This document shows positions 18,260 through 28,885 of a stretch of 64,000 bases of DNA, in pieces. Below the pieces are notes generated by a model, which was given only the letters and a program-made list of their open reading frames with translations, searched no databases and was not told the origin of the DNA. The first letter of the stretch is position 1, and every line of letters starts with the position of its first letter. The stretch is from Sandaracinaceae bacterium. Lineage in GTDB: Bacteria > Myxococcota_A > Polyangia > Polyangiales > Houyiibacteriaceae. The stretch spans positions 248,001-312,000 of the forward strand of contig JACKEI010000001.1 of the NCBI GenBank assembly GCA_020633075.1, given 5' to 3'. A program made the translations under genes and the position numbers.

Positions 18260-21200
18260 GTGAGTCAGCGCGGCGGCAGTCAGCGCGGCAGCGGCGTGGC
18301 GGCATGCGCTGAGCTCGTGGACCGCTACCAGCTCACGCCCATGCAGCACGGAATGCTGTTCGAGAGCGCGCACGGGGAGCGCGCCGGTGTCAACGTGCAG
18401 CAGGTGGTCGTGCGGCTGCCGGAAGCGCTCGAGGTCGGGCTCCTGCGGGAGGCCTGGCGCCTGGCGCAGGCGCGACACGACGTGCTGCGCACCGTGTTCG
18501 TGTGGCGCGGTCGGGCCAGTCCGGTGCAAGAGGTACACCCCCACGGAGAGCTGGACTTCGCGGTGGAGGACTGGCGCGGCGGTTCGGACGGGGACCAGGA
18601 GCCCGCCCTGAGAGCGTGGCTCGCGGCGGACCGCGCGCGCGGCGTGGCGCTGGACGAGCTGCCCACGATGCGCGTGCGGCTGCTGCAGCTGGGCGACTGC
18701 AGCTGGGTGCTGGTGTGGACCTTCCACCACGCGCTCCTGGATGGGCGCGGCTTCACCTTGGTGCTGCGCGAGGTCTTCGACGACTACGACGCGTCGGTGC
18801 GCGGAGAGCGTCCCACGCGCCCCGCAGCCCCCACGCTGCGCGCGCACGTCGCCGCCCTCGAGAACCAAGACCGGCCCGCGGCGACCGCCTACTTTCGCCA
18901 GCTCCTCGCGGGCCTCGAGGCGCCAACCCGCGTGGCGCTCCCCGCACCGGACGAGGGGCCGGCAGACAGCGGGCCGCTGCACGGCGAGCACGAAGCCCGC
19001 CTGCCCGAGGACGCGGTGAGACGCTTGGAGCGGGTGGCGGAGGCCGCCGAGGTGACCGTCTTCACCTGTGTGCAGGCCGCCTGGGCCATTCTGCTCTCGC
19101 GCTACGCACGCACCCACGACGTGGTCTTCGGTGTGACCCGCGCCGGCCGGCACCTGGTCCCGGGCGCGGACGGCATCGCGGGCTGCCTGATCAACACCGT
19201 CCCCATGCGCGCCGAGGTTCGCGCCGAGCTCCCGTTGGCGGAGCTGTTGCGGGCCATCCGCGCGGCGTCCCTCGCGGTGCGGCCCTTCGAGCACACGGCG
19301 CTCGTCGACGTCCAGCGCGCGAGCCCGCTCCCGCGGGGGGAGCCGCTGCTGACCACCAACGTGGTGCTGGAGCGCTACCTGTTGGACTCGCACCTGCGCG
19401 AGCGCGGTGGGGCCTGGCGCTCGCGGCGGGTCGAGGTGTTGGAGCAGAGCTCCTTCCCGCTCGGTCTCGCGGGGTACCTGGACGGGTCACTGCTGCTGCG
19501 GCTCGAACACGACACGCGCACCTACGCGCCTTCGGCCGCGCGAGCCATGCTGCGGCACCTGCTGTGCATCCTCACCGACATGAGCCAGGCGTCGGTCGGA
19601 GCGGGCCACGACGTCCCCTCGACCACGGTGGGGGAGCTCCGCACCATGAGCGACGACGAGCGCGCGGAGCTGCTGCGGGCGACGGCGCCCCAGCGCCCGG
19701 TGCAGGCCCCGCCCGTGACCTACGGCGAGCTGTTCCGTGACAGCGCGAAGCGGCACGGCGACGCCATGGCCCTGTCCCTGTGCTCCGCTGCGGCAGAGGG
19801 GGACCGCGAGCCGCGTTCGCTGACCTACGCTCAGTTGCTCACGCGCAGCGCGGCGCTGGCGCAGCAGCTGTACGTCCGGGGGGTGCGCGCCAACGACCGG
19901 GTCGCCATCTGCTTGCCGCGCTCGCTCCATCTCGCAGAGGCCGTGCTCGCCGTGCTCCAGGCAGGCGCCGCCTACGTCCCTCTCGACCCGAGCTATCCCC
20001 CCGACGCCTTGTCGTTCATGCTGGCGGACTCGGGCGCACAGCTGCTGCTGACGCAACGTGCTCTCGCACCGAACCTCCCTCTCGATGGGGTGACGGAGCT
20101 CCTGCTCGACGAAGACCTCGAGCCGTCGACCGAGCCCCTGCCCGAACGGGCGTGCGCCGCCGACGACCTCGCGTACGTCATCTACACGTCAGGATCTACT
20201 GGGCGGCCCAAGGGGGTGATGGTTCCGCACCGCGCGCTCGTCGCTCACAATCTGGCGTTGGCCGCGCTCCTGGAGCTCACGCCGCGTGACCGCGTGCTGC
20301 AGTTCGCCAGCTTCAGCTTCGACGTCTCCATCGAGGAGATGCTCCCCACCTGGCTCAGCGGCGCGACGCTGGTGCTGCGCAGCGCGGCCATGAGCGAGTC
20401 CATCTCCGCGTTCCTGGAAGGCGTAGAAGCCGCCGAGGTCACCGTCCTGAACCTGCCCACGGCCTTCTGGCACGAGCTGGTGCGGCACATGGACGCGCGG
20501 GACGCACGGCTGCCGGCGAGCGTCCGGCTGGTGATCGTGGGGGGCGAGAAGGCGTCCCGCCGTGCTTTGGCGACCTGGCAGCGGGTGGCCCCAGGGGTGC
20601 GCTGGCTCAACGGATACGGCCCGACCGAGGCCACCATCACCGCGACCGTCTACGACCCCGTCGCGAGCGCACCTCTCCCTGCGGACCAGGAGGTCCCCAT
20701 CGGCCGGCCTACCGGGCACGCGCGGGCCTACGTCCTCGACGAGCGTCGTCGGCTGGTGCCCCAAGGCGTGCCTGGCCAGCTCTTTCTCGCGGGGGCGTGT
20801 GTCGCGCGCGGCTACCTCGGTGAAGACGAGCTCACGCGCACGCGCTTCTTCGACGACCCCTTCTGGGCGCAGGCCTCGGCGCCTCGAGAGCGCATGTACG
20901 CCACCGGCGACTTGGCGCGTTGGTCTACGGGCTTGCAGCTCGAGTTCTTGGGGCGCAGCGACCGGCAGCTCAAGCTGCGCGGCTTTCGCGTGGAACCCGG
21001 TGAGATCGAGGCTGTGCTCGAGCGACACCCCGAGGTCAGCGAGGCGGTGGTGGCCCTGCGCCCGGACGCGTCTGGACAGCCGCAGCTCTGGGCGTGGGCC
21101 AAGACGCGTCATCTCGCCGCAGTCAGCGAGCAAGCGCTCCGGCAGCACGTCCGCGCTCACCTCCCGGCCTTCATGAGCCCGGCGCGGATCACGCCGCTGA

Positions 21201-22387
21201 CCGACTTTCCAATGACCCCGGGCGGCAAGATCGACGTCGCAGCGCTCCCATCGCCGAGCCGCGCGGACGCCGCCGTGGAGCGCGTGACGCTGCCCCGGCA
21301 CGCCACCGACGCCCAGCTGTGCGCGCTCTTCGCCGAGGCGCTGGAGCTCCCGAGCGTGCAGCCCGGCGACTCCTTCTACGACCTGGGTGGCCACTCCCTG
21401 CTCGCGGTGCGGCTCCTGGACCGCGTCTACGAGGTCTTGGGGGAGCGGCTCTCGCTGGGCGTCCTGCGCAGCGCCGACACCCCGGCCGAGCTCGCGGACC
21501 TCCTGCTACAGCCCACACGTGGCGCGCACTTCGAGTTCATCTATCCCATCCAGCCCGCCGGCACACGGCCTCCTCTCTTCGCCGTCCACGTGCTCGGCAG
21601 CAACGGCAGCTACTTCACCCCGCTCGCCGCTGCGCTGGGCCCGGACCAGCCGGTCATCGGCCTGACCAGCCCGCCGCGGCCAGGCGCCACCGAGGTCGGT
21701 GTCACGCAGGTCGCGGCGGCCTACGCGCGGGAGATCGGCCGCTACGCACCTCACGGGCCGGTGTCCTTGGCGGCCGTGTCGCTAGGTGGCCTCGTGGCGG
21801 TCGAGGTCGCGCGCTGCCTCCGCGCGGAGGGCCGCCAGGTGCTGTTGGTTGCCCTCTTCGACGCCCTCGGGCCCGGTCCCACTGACGAGCTGCGCGGGGT
21901 GAAGCGCCTGCTGCGTCACGCTCGCGAGCTGCGCGCACTCGGCCCCCGGTACCTGGGTGCGAAGGTGATCGACCGGGCCAGGAAGTCGCGCGAGCGCCTG
22001 CGCCGGCTGGAGCTCCGAGCGCGGCGCGCGCTCGGTGGGGCGCTCTCGGACGAGCTGCACGCGCTGGAGTTCATCGAGCGCAACGCGCACGCCGCCTTGG
22101 CACACATGCCTGAGCCGTACGAGGGCAGCGTGACCGTCTTTCGGGCCACCGAGAACGTCTTCTACACAGACGCCTACGTGCGCGCTGGTATGGGCTGGGC
22201 GGATGTGGCGCGCGGGGGCGTCGAGGTGATCGACGTGCCCGGCGAGCACCTCAGTATGCTCGCGCCGCCTCACGCGGAGACGCTGGCGCACGAGCTCCGG
22301 GCCGCGCTGCGACGGGCAGCTGATCCAGACGCTGCACAGAGCCCGCTCTCGAGGTCGCCTTCCGCGGCGCGGAGCCTTACCAGGTGA
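18260..22387 (+). CDS. Single-module NRPS: C-A-PCP-TE
   Basis: A 1375-residue one-module non-ribosomal peptide synthetase. The condensation domain (about 20-450) has LTPMQHGMLFES and the active HHALLDG (His157, Asp161). The adenylation domain (about 490-985) has IYTSGSTGRPKG near 640, NGYGPTEATIT, YATGDLARW, KLRGFRVEPGEIE and MTPGGKID. The carrier domain has DLGGHSLL with Ser1046. The thioesterase (about 1090-1355) has AVSLGG with Ser1174 (first Gly of GxSxG replaced by Ala) and His1330. Aligning to PheA, I read the specificity code as D-V-E-N-V-V-G-I-T, which I cannot assign. All domains look active. Start GTG 18260 has AGGG upstream. The 200-bp spacer before it shows no clear promoter. No other PKS/NRPS or tailoring gene is adjacent; the 3' end overlaps the convergent gene by 11 bp. 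Confidence 0.93.
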   Translation: MSQRGGSQRGSGVAACAELVDRYQLTPMQHGMLFESAHGERAGVNVQQVVVRLPEALEVGLLREAWRLAQARHDVLRTVFVWRGRASPVQEVHPHGELDFAVEDWRGGSDGDQEPALRAWLAADRARGVALDELPTMRVRLLQLGDCSWVLVWTFHHALLDGRGFTLVLREVFDDYDASVRGERPTRPAAPTLRAHVAALENQDRPAATAYFRQLLAGLEAPTRVALPAPDEGPADSGPLHGEHEARLPEDAVRRLERVAEAAEVTVFTCVQAAWAILLSRYARTHDVVFGVTRAGRHLVPGADGIAGCLINTVPMRAEVRAELPLAELLRAIRAASLAVRPFEHTALVDVQRASPLPRGEPLLTTNVVLERYLLDSHLRERGGAWRSRRVEVLEQSSFPLGLAGYLDGSLLLRLEHDTRTYAPSAARAMLRHLLCILTDMSQASVGAGHDVPSTTVGELRTMSDDERAELLRATAPQRPVQAPPVTYGELFRDSAKRHGDAMALSLCSAAAEGDREPRSLTYAQLLTRSAALAQQLYVRGVRANDRVAICLPRSLHLAEAVLAVLQAGAAYVPLDPSYPPDALSFMLADSGAQLLLTQRALAPNLPLDGVTELLLDEDLEPSTEPLPERACAADDLAYVIYTSGSTGRPKGVMVPHRALVAHNLALAALLELTPRDRVLQFASFSFDVSIEEMLPTWLSGATLVLRSAAMSESISAFLEGVEAAEVTVLNLPTAFWHELVRHMDARDARLPASVRLVIVGGEKASRRALATWQRVAPGVRWLNGYGPTEATITATVYDPVASAPLPADQEVPIGRPTGHARAYVLDERRRLVPQGVPGQLFLAGACVARGYLGEDELTRTRFFDDPFWAQASAPRERMYATGDLARWSTGLQLEFLGRSDRQLKLRGFRVEPGEIEAVLERHPEVSEAVVALRPDASGQPQLWAWAKTRHLAAVSEQALRQHVRAHLPAFMSPARITPLTDFPMTPGGKIDVAALPSPSRADAAVERVTLPRHATDAQLCALFAEALELPSVQPGDSFYDLGGHSLLAVRLLDRVYEVLGERLSLGVLRSADTPAELADLLLQPTRGAHFEFIYPIQPAGTRPPLFAVHVLGSNGSYFTPLAAALGPDQPVIGLTSPPRPGATEVGVTQVAAAYAREIGRYAPHGPVSLAAVSLGGLVAVEVARCLRAEGRQVLLVALFDALGPGPTDELRGVKRLLRHARELRALGPRYLGAKVIDRARKSRERLRRLELRARRALGGALSDELHALEFIERNAHAALAHMPEPYEGSVTVFRATENVFYTDAYVRAGMGWADVARGGVEVIDVPGEHLSMLAPPHAETLAHELRAALRRAADPDAAQSPLSRSPSAARSLTR

Positions 22388-23087
22388 TGCGGAACACCCA
22401 GCGGTTGTGCTCCTGACCGTCAGCCACCCGTGACACGGTCTCCACGCGCCCGCCCTTGACGCCGTGCGACTCGAGCGTGCCCAGGGCGATGCCTCGGAAG
22501 GTCTCGGCGTAGAAGGGGCTCGGCTCCACGCGGCACTCCCACAGCATCCCGCGCTCGCCGGCCACCCGCACGCTGTGCTCGTTGTCCTGCACGCTCATCT
22601 TGTAGGCGTCCACCAGCCGGTCGAGGATGCGCCGCGGGTCACTGCCCATCATGGCGCTCAGCGTGCGGCCCACCATGCTGTCGCGAAACACCGGATAGAA
22701 GGTCTCGGCGATGCGCTGCATGCCGTGCTCTAGCGGTTGCTGCGGGTACAGCACGGGGGCCGCCATGAAGTAGAGCTTGTAGAAGTCGCGGTGCGGCAGC
22801 AGCCCGAAGGGGATGGCCCGCCCGCGCACGCCCGCGTGCAGCATCAGGCGCTCCGCGGTCTCGGCGTCCCGCTCCCTCTTGATGACGTTCACCAAGCCGT
22901 CGAAGAACATGCCGCGCACCTGGCAGGCCGCCGGGAAGTGCAGCAGCGTGCTGACGATCGCGCGGCGGTCCGCGTCGCGGAGCGGCAGCGCGTCGGCGAA
23001 CGCCTCGACTTCGGTCTGGTCGACGTCGCGCTGTCCCCACACGAGGCCTTCGCGCGGCGTGGAGTCGAGCTGGAGGAGCGAGGTCAT
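22377..23087 (-). CDS. TIGR02265/DUF2378-type myxobacterial protein
   Basis: A 236-residue soluble protein of unknown function. The pattern VRGMFFDGLVNVIKRE, LHAGVRGRAIPFGLLPHRDFYKL, AETFYPVFRDSMVGRTLSAMMGSDP and ILDRLVDAYKMSVQDNEHSVRV followed by a beta-strand tail (GIALGTLESHGVKGGRVE) matches what I know of TIGR02265, a family described as confined to Myxococcales. It has some resemblance to heme-NO-binding-like ligand domains, which is only a guess. It lies 20 bp after the FAD oxidoreductase, so it is probably the second gene of that operon. It overlaps the convergent NRPS by 11 bp. Confidence 0.68.
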   Translation of the reverse strand: MTSLLQLDSTPREGLVWGQRDVDQTEVEAFADALPLRDADRRAIVSTLLHFPAACQVRGMFFDGLVNVIKRERDAETAERLMLHAGVRGRAIPFGLLPHRDFYKLYFMAAPVLYPQQPLEHGMQRIAETFYPVFRDSMVGRTLSAMMGSDPRRILDRLVDAYKMSVQDNEHSVRVAGERGMLWECRVEPSPFYAETFRGIALGTLESHGVKGGRVETVSRVADGQEHNRWVFRITW

Positions 23088-23107
23088 GCGGGTCTCCGAG
23101 GCGGGGG

Positions 23108-24754
23108 TCAGGGGAAGAGATCGGGGGCGGCGAGCGGAGGCAGCCCGAGCCGCCAGCGGATCTTGTCCAGCAGCTTGAGGGGCTCGAACACCAGCGGCTC
23201 TTCGAGAGGCCAGAGCTCGCAGCGCTGCGCCGGGTCGTGGTCCGCGTCGAGGATGGCGTTGACGGCCCGCCGCGCGGCCTCGTTGGCGCCCTCCATGGTG
23301 GCGAGGTCCGTGTACGTCTGCACGTAGTCCGACGCCAAGAACATGTTGCTGATCGCCGTGTGGGCCTCGGGGCGGTCCGTCCAGGAGTTGACGGTGTTCA
23401 CCAGCAGGGGCTCGCGGTTCTCGGGCTTGCCGGTGGGTTCGCCTGTCACGATGCTGTCGTCCAAGTACCAGTGCGCCAGGTTCGACTTGAGCAGGTCCAC
23501 GCCCGGGTCGTCATTGAGCGAGCGCCGCAGCTGCTCCCAGACCTCCTCCATGATCTGCTCGCGGTCGTCGATGTCGTCCGCCGGCTTCTGCAACAGGAAG
23601 CCCGGCGAGGTCCAGTCGCTGATGTCCACCGAGAGGATGCCCCGCACCGTCCCGTCGCCCACGCCCGACAGCCGCTCTTTCCAGAACTGCTGCTGCGAGA
23701 TGCTGGTCAGGGCCCACGGGGACTCGACATAGATGGAGTGTCCGTGGGCGAGCGGGACATCATCCCGCAGGTAGAACTGGATGCCGTTCATCCACTCGGT
23801 CTGCAGGCGCGTCAGGTTCGCGAGGGAGGGCGCCGCGGCCAGCACGTCAGGGGTGAGGAAGTGAACGAAGCGGTCGACCGGGATCGCGAAGACGTAGTGA
23901 TCGGCGGTGACGTTCTCGACGGTGCCGTCCGCGCGCGCGACGTCCACGCTCGCCACCCGGCCGCCGCTCATGTGAATCGCCGCGAGCGGGCGCTGCAGCT
24001 GGTAGTCCACGCCCAGCTGCTGGATGTGCTGCACCCAGGGGTCGATGAACACGTCGTTGGTGGGCCCGTTCAGCAGGCGGTCCAGCGTCTCGCCCGGCCG
24101 CAGCAGGTCCTGCACCAGCTGCAACAGGATGTAGCCCACGGTGCGTGTGCTGCCCGTCTCGGCGCGCATCGCTACCAGCGAGCGGGTCAGGCCGCGCGCC
24201 AGGTACAGGCGGTACTCCTTGCTCATCTTGTCGGCAGCGATGAAGTCCCACCAGCTCATCTTCTCCCACTGCTCGAGGCGCCGCTCGTCGCAGGAGCTCA
24301 AGAGCGCCACCAGGCGCGTCGCGAAGAAGACGGCCTCCAGCTCCGGGATACCGAAGTTGGCGGTGGCCAGCGCGACGATGGCCTCCTTGAACTCCGCGAG
24401 GCTCTGCGGGAAGCGGGCCACCAGCACCGGGTCGGTCTGGTTCATGCGCGCGATCTGGAACTGCGTCGCCTGCACGAGGTTGTCGTACACACCGTCGACG
24501 TTGCCCGCGTACGGGATGCGCCGCATCGAGTCCGTGATGTGCTTGTAGAAGCCCGGAAAGAAGCGGAAACCGTGCTCGCCCGGGAGGTCTGGTCGACCGT
24601 CTGTGCCGGTCCCCGCGAGGCGCACGCTGCGCGCCTTGCCTCCCGGGATGTCCATCGCCTCGAACACCCGCACGGAGTAGCCCCGCGACGCGAGCTCATG
24701 CGCGGCGGATAGACCGCCAATTCCTCCTCCAAGCACCACGACCGTTTTCGCCAT
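23108..24754 (-). CDS. FAD-dependent oxidoreductase, phytoene-desaturase/amine-oxidase superfamily
   Basis: A 548-residue flavoprotein. The N-terminal dinucleotide-binding motif VVVLGGGIGGLSAAHELASRGY-like block is at residues 5-26 (G9xG11xxG14), followed by FEAMDIPGGKARSV and GEHGFRFFPGFYKHI, hallmarks of the desaturase/hydroxysqualene-dehydroxylase-like group. The C-terminal FAD motif falls in LFLASDYVQTYTDLATMEGANEAARRA, again split here. The substrate is unknown: carotenoid, sterol or fatty compounds are possible, but no crt or hpn genes are adjacent. It is the first gene of a two-gene unit with the TIGR02265 protein. The start has TACCAT six bases upstream and no Shine-Dalgarno sequence. 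Confidence 0.8.
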   Translation of the reverse strand: MAKTVVVLGGGIGGLSAAHELASRGYSVRVFEAMDIPGGKARSVRLAGTGTDGRPDLPGEHGFRFFPGFYKHITDSMRRIPYAGNVDGVYDNLVQATQFQIARMNQTDPVLVARFPQSLAEFKEAIVALATANFGIPELEAVFFATRLVALLSSCDERRLEQWEKMSWWDFIAADKMSKEYRLYLARGLTRSLVAMRAETGSTRTVGYILLQLVQDLLRPGETLDRLLNGPTNDVFIDPWVQHIQQLGVDYQLQRPLAAIHMSGGRVASVDVARADGTVENVTADHYVFAIPVDRFVHFLTPDVLAAAPSLANLTRLQTEWMNGIQFYLRDDVPLAHGHSIYVESPWALTSISQQQFWKERLSGVGDGTVRGILSVDISDWTSPGFLLQKPADDIDDREQIMEEVWEQLRRSLNDDPGVDLLKSNLAHWYLDDSIVTGEPTGKPENREPLLVNTVNSWTDRPEAHTAISNMFLASDYVQTYTDLATMEGANEAARRAVNAILDADHDPAQRCELWPLEEPLVFEPLKLLDKIRWRLGLPPLAAPDLFP

Positions 24755-24760
24755 GGGGGC

Positions 24761-24766
24761 ATGGTA
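24761..24766 (-). promoter_or_regulatory. TANNNT -10-like element
   Basis: TACCAT on the minus strand, 6 nt before the ATG at 24754. It fits the leaderless-start pattern seen at other unit starts here. Confidence 0.4.
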
Positions 24767-24859
24767 CGGAAACGCGCCACGCAGCAGAAGTTCCTCAGGC
24801 GGTGTCGGAGCAAACCCCTAGAGTGGACGACGCCCCTGCCAGTCCGGGACACTGCGCCC

Positions 24860-25582
24860 ATGAAAGAGCCCTTTCACTTCGCGTGGTCGCAGCGCTACGC
24901 CACACCGCCCAGTCACCTCGTCGTCGCTGGTGAGGAGCTGAGGCTCACACGCGGTGAACGCGTCCAGACGGTCAGCCTCGCAGCCTTCGCCACCGGCGCG
25001 CTGCACGAGGAGGTGCTCGCGGCCTTCGACTTCCAGACGCTCGTCGAAGCGCTGGCGCTGGCGCTCCCCGACGCGGCACCCCTGCGCCGGGACGGCGCGC
25101 CGGAAGGGGAGCGGGGGCGCTCTTCCACGCCGCGCGTGTTCGGAGGCGGACGCGGCAGCTCGGGGGTGGTCTTCATCCTCGGACGGCGCGTCTCTGGGCA
25201 CGCGCTCGAGCACCGCTTCGACCTGAGCTTCGAGGAATTCCTGCGCGACGGGCTACTCCCCGCCGCGGCGTCGGCCATCGGCGCGGATGACCTCGAGAAG
25301 GTGCGGAGCGCCGTGCGGCAGCTCTCGGCGCTCGACTGCATGTGCGACACAGGCTGCGAGACCCCGGAGCAACATGGCGGGCTCGTCTCCTTGATCCGCC
25401 GCGACCATCCTGCCGCGACCGTCGACTTCAACGTGACGGTCGCGCGCTGTCAGGTTTGCGGAGGTCTCTGGAGCTTCCAGTCGGTGGGCGACTCGCACTA
25501 CAGCTATGAGTACACGGTGCGGCGTGTCGTCAGCGTGCCGGCCGCGGCGCTCCGCGGCGCCTGCGCGAGCGACGGCGCCTAG
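24860..25582 (+). CDS. Hypothetical protein with paired Cys motifs
   Basis: A 240-residue protein I do not recognise. Its C-terminal third has CMCDTGCE (near residue 158) and CQVCGG (near residue 196), which together could bind zinc or an iron-sulfur cluster. The middle has a Gly-rich loop (FGGGRGSSG). There is no signal peptide and no membrane helix. Start ATG 24860 is the first ATG that leaves the divergent flavoprotein gene (106 bp apart) its own upstream space; a TAGAGT hexamer lies 35 nt upstream. It is followed at 61 bp by the MATE gene on the same strand. Confidence 0.6.
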   Translation: MKEPFHFAWSQRYATPPSHLVVAGEELRLTRGERVQTVSLAAFATGALHEEVLAAFDFQTLVEALALALPDAAPLRRDGAPEGERGRSSTPRVFGGGRGSSGVVFILGRRVSGHALEHRFDLSFEEFLRDGLLPAAASAIGADDLEKVRSAVRQLSALDCMCDTGCETPEQHGGLVSLIRRDHPAATVDFNVTVARCQVCGGLWSFQSVGDSHYSYEYTVRRVVSVPAAALRGACASDGA

Positions 25583-25643
25583 CAGCGCGCGAGGCGAGCC
25601 GGCGGCGTTCGTCGCCCAGCTTTGGTGCTAAGTAGCGTCCGCC

Positions 25644-26975
25644 ATGAGCACCGAGCTGCCCACACGCCGAGACATCCTCGCGCTCGCCTGGCCGGTGGTG
25701 CTCGCCAACGTCGCGACACCCCTGCTGGGTCTGGTGGACACGGCGGTCATCGGCAACACGGGCGTCGTGCACGAGCTCGGGGCCATTGCGCTCGGGGCGC
25801 TGCTCTTCAACTTCGTGTTCTGGAGCTTTGGCTTCCTGCGCATGGGGACCACCGGCTTCACCGCGCAGGCCCTCGGTGCCGAAGACCAGGTCGAGGTGCG
25901 CGCTACCTTGGCGCGCGCGCTGCTCCTGGCGGTCGTGATCGGCTGCGCCCTCGTCGCCCTGCAGTGGCCCATCGGGCTCCTGGCGTGGCGCATCTTCGAC
26001 GCCAGCGCCGCAGTGGAGGGGGCGGCGGCGCACTACTTCGCGATCCGCATCTGGGGCGCTCCGGCGGCGCTGTCGCTCTTCGCCGTCATGGGCAACCTCA
26101 TCGGAAGCGGGCAGACGCGCACGCTGCTGGTGTTGCAGGTGCTCATGAACGGGCTCAACATCGCGCTGGACCTGCTCTTTGCGGGGGCGCTCGGCTGGGG
26201 GGTCGAGGGCATCGCGCTCGGCACGGCTCTCTCGGAGTGGGCCACGCTGGGCGTAGGTCTGTGGGTCGTGCTGCGGCGCCTCGCCCGCGAGCGCACGGAC
26301 CAGGAGCCCTTCTGGCCGTGGGCGCGGGTGCGCGACCGCGCGAGTGTCGTGCACACCCTGCGAGCCAACGCGGACATCATGCTGCGTACCTTCACGCTGC
26401 TCTTCGGCTTCGGCTGGTTCACCAACCAGGGCGCGGCCTTCGGGGACGTCACCCTGGCCGCGAACCACATCCTGCTGCAGCTCATCAGCTTCAGCGCGTT
26501 CTTCTTGGATGGCTACGCCTTCGTCGCGGAGTCGTTCGTGGGCCGCGCCCTCGGCGGCAAGCGCCGCCAGCTCTTCGATCACGCGGTGTGGCGCACGAGC
26601 GAGCTCGCGCTGCTCACGGCCTTGGGGCTCGCGCTCGCGGTGCTGCTCGGTGGGGGGCACGCCATCGAGGCGCTCACCGACCTCCCGCGTGTGCGGGAGC
26701 AGGCGCGCGTGTTCCTGCCCTGGTCGGCCGTGTACGTGCTGCTCTCGGTCGCGGCCTTCCAGCTGGACGGTGTCTTCATCGGCGCCACGGCCACGCGCGA
26801 CATGCGCAACGCCGCGCTCGTATCCGCGACGTCGTTCATCGCGCTCGGCTCGCTCTTGGTGCCGCGCTATCAGAACCACGGCCTCTGGTTCGCCTTCGTG
26901 GGCTACGTCGTGATCCGCGCGCTCACGCTGCTCGCTCGCTACCCGCGCGTTCGCGCCGGGGTCGCTGCGGCCTGA
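25644..26975 (+). CDS. MATE efflux protein, DinF branch
   Basis: A 443-residue inner-membrane antiporter with about twelve hydrophobic helices. The opening LAWPVVLANVATPLLGLVDTAVIG and FLRMGTTGFTAQALGAED are characteristic of the DinF branch of the multidrug and toxic compound extrusion family, which export cationic compounds using proton or sodium gradients. The second half repeats the pattern (LLQLISFSAFFLDGYAFVAESFVG). A normal length and intact motifs suggest a functional pump. The substrate is unknown; no regulator is adjacent. Confidence 0.88.
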   Translation: MSTELPTRRDILALAWPVVLANVATPLLGLVDTAVIGNTGVVHELGAIALGALLFNFVFWSFGFLRMGTTGFTAQALGAEDQVEVRATLARALLLAVVIGCALVALQWPIGLLAWRIFDASAAVEGAAAHYFAIRIWGAPAALSLFAVMGNLIGSGQTRTLLVLQVLMNGLNIALDLLFAGALGWGVEGIALGTALSEWATLGVGLWVVLRRLARERTDQEPFWPWARVRDRASVVHTLRANADIMLRTFTLLFGFGWFTNQGAAFGDVTLAANHILLQLISFSAFFLDGYAFVAESFVGRALGGKRRQLFDHAVWRTSELALLTALGLALAVLLGGGHAIEALTDLPRVREQARVFLPWSAVYVLLSVAAFQLDGVFIGATATRDMRNAALVSATSFIALGSLLVPRYQNHGLWFAFVGYVVIRALTLLARYPRVRAGVAAA

Positions 26976-27064
26976 CGCCCACTGGCGGCCCCGACGGGCC
27001 GCTCACATGCCCCAGCCGCGTGCGCGCCGCGGTGGTCGCGCACTGAACGTTGATTCATTTCTGC

Positions 27065-27070
27065 TACAGT
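27065..27070 (+). promoter_or_regulatory. TANNNT -10-like element
   Basis: TACAGT, 8 nt before the ATG at 27079, inside an unusually AT-rich patch (27045-27070). There is no Shine-Dalgarno sequence between it and the start. Confidence 0.45.
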
Positions 27071-27078
27071 GCCCCGTC

Positions 27079-28773
<1,695 letters not shown>

Positions 28774-28885
28774 GCGCAGGCCGGTCGCACGTTCACCGCG
28801 CGCGGCGCACCAGCGCAGGGTGCCCGTTCTCCGTCGAGCCCCGACACCGGTGGCCTGGCTCGGGAAGCACCCAGCGGCCAGCGCC

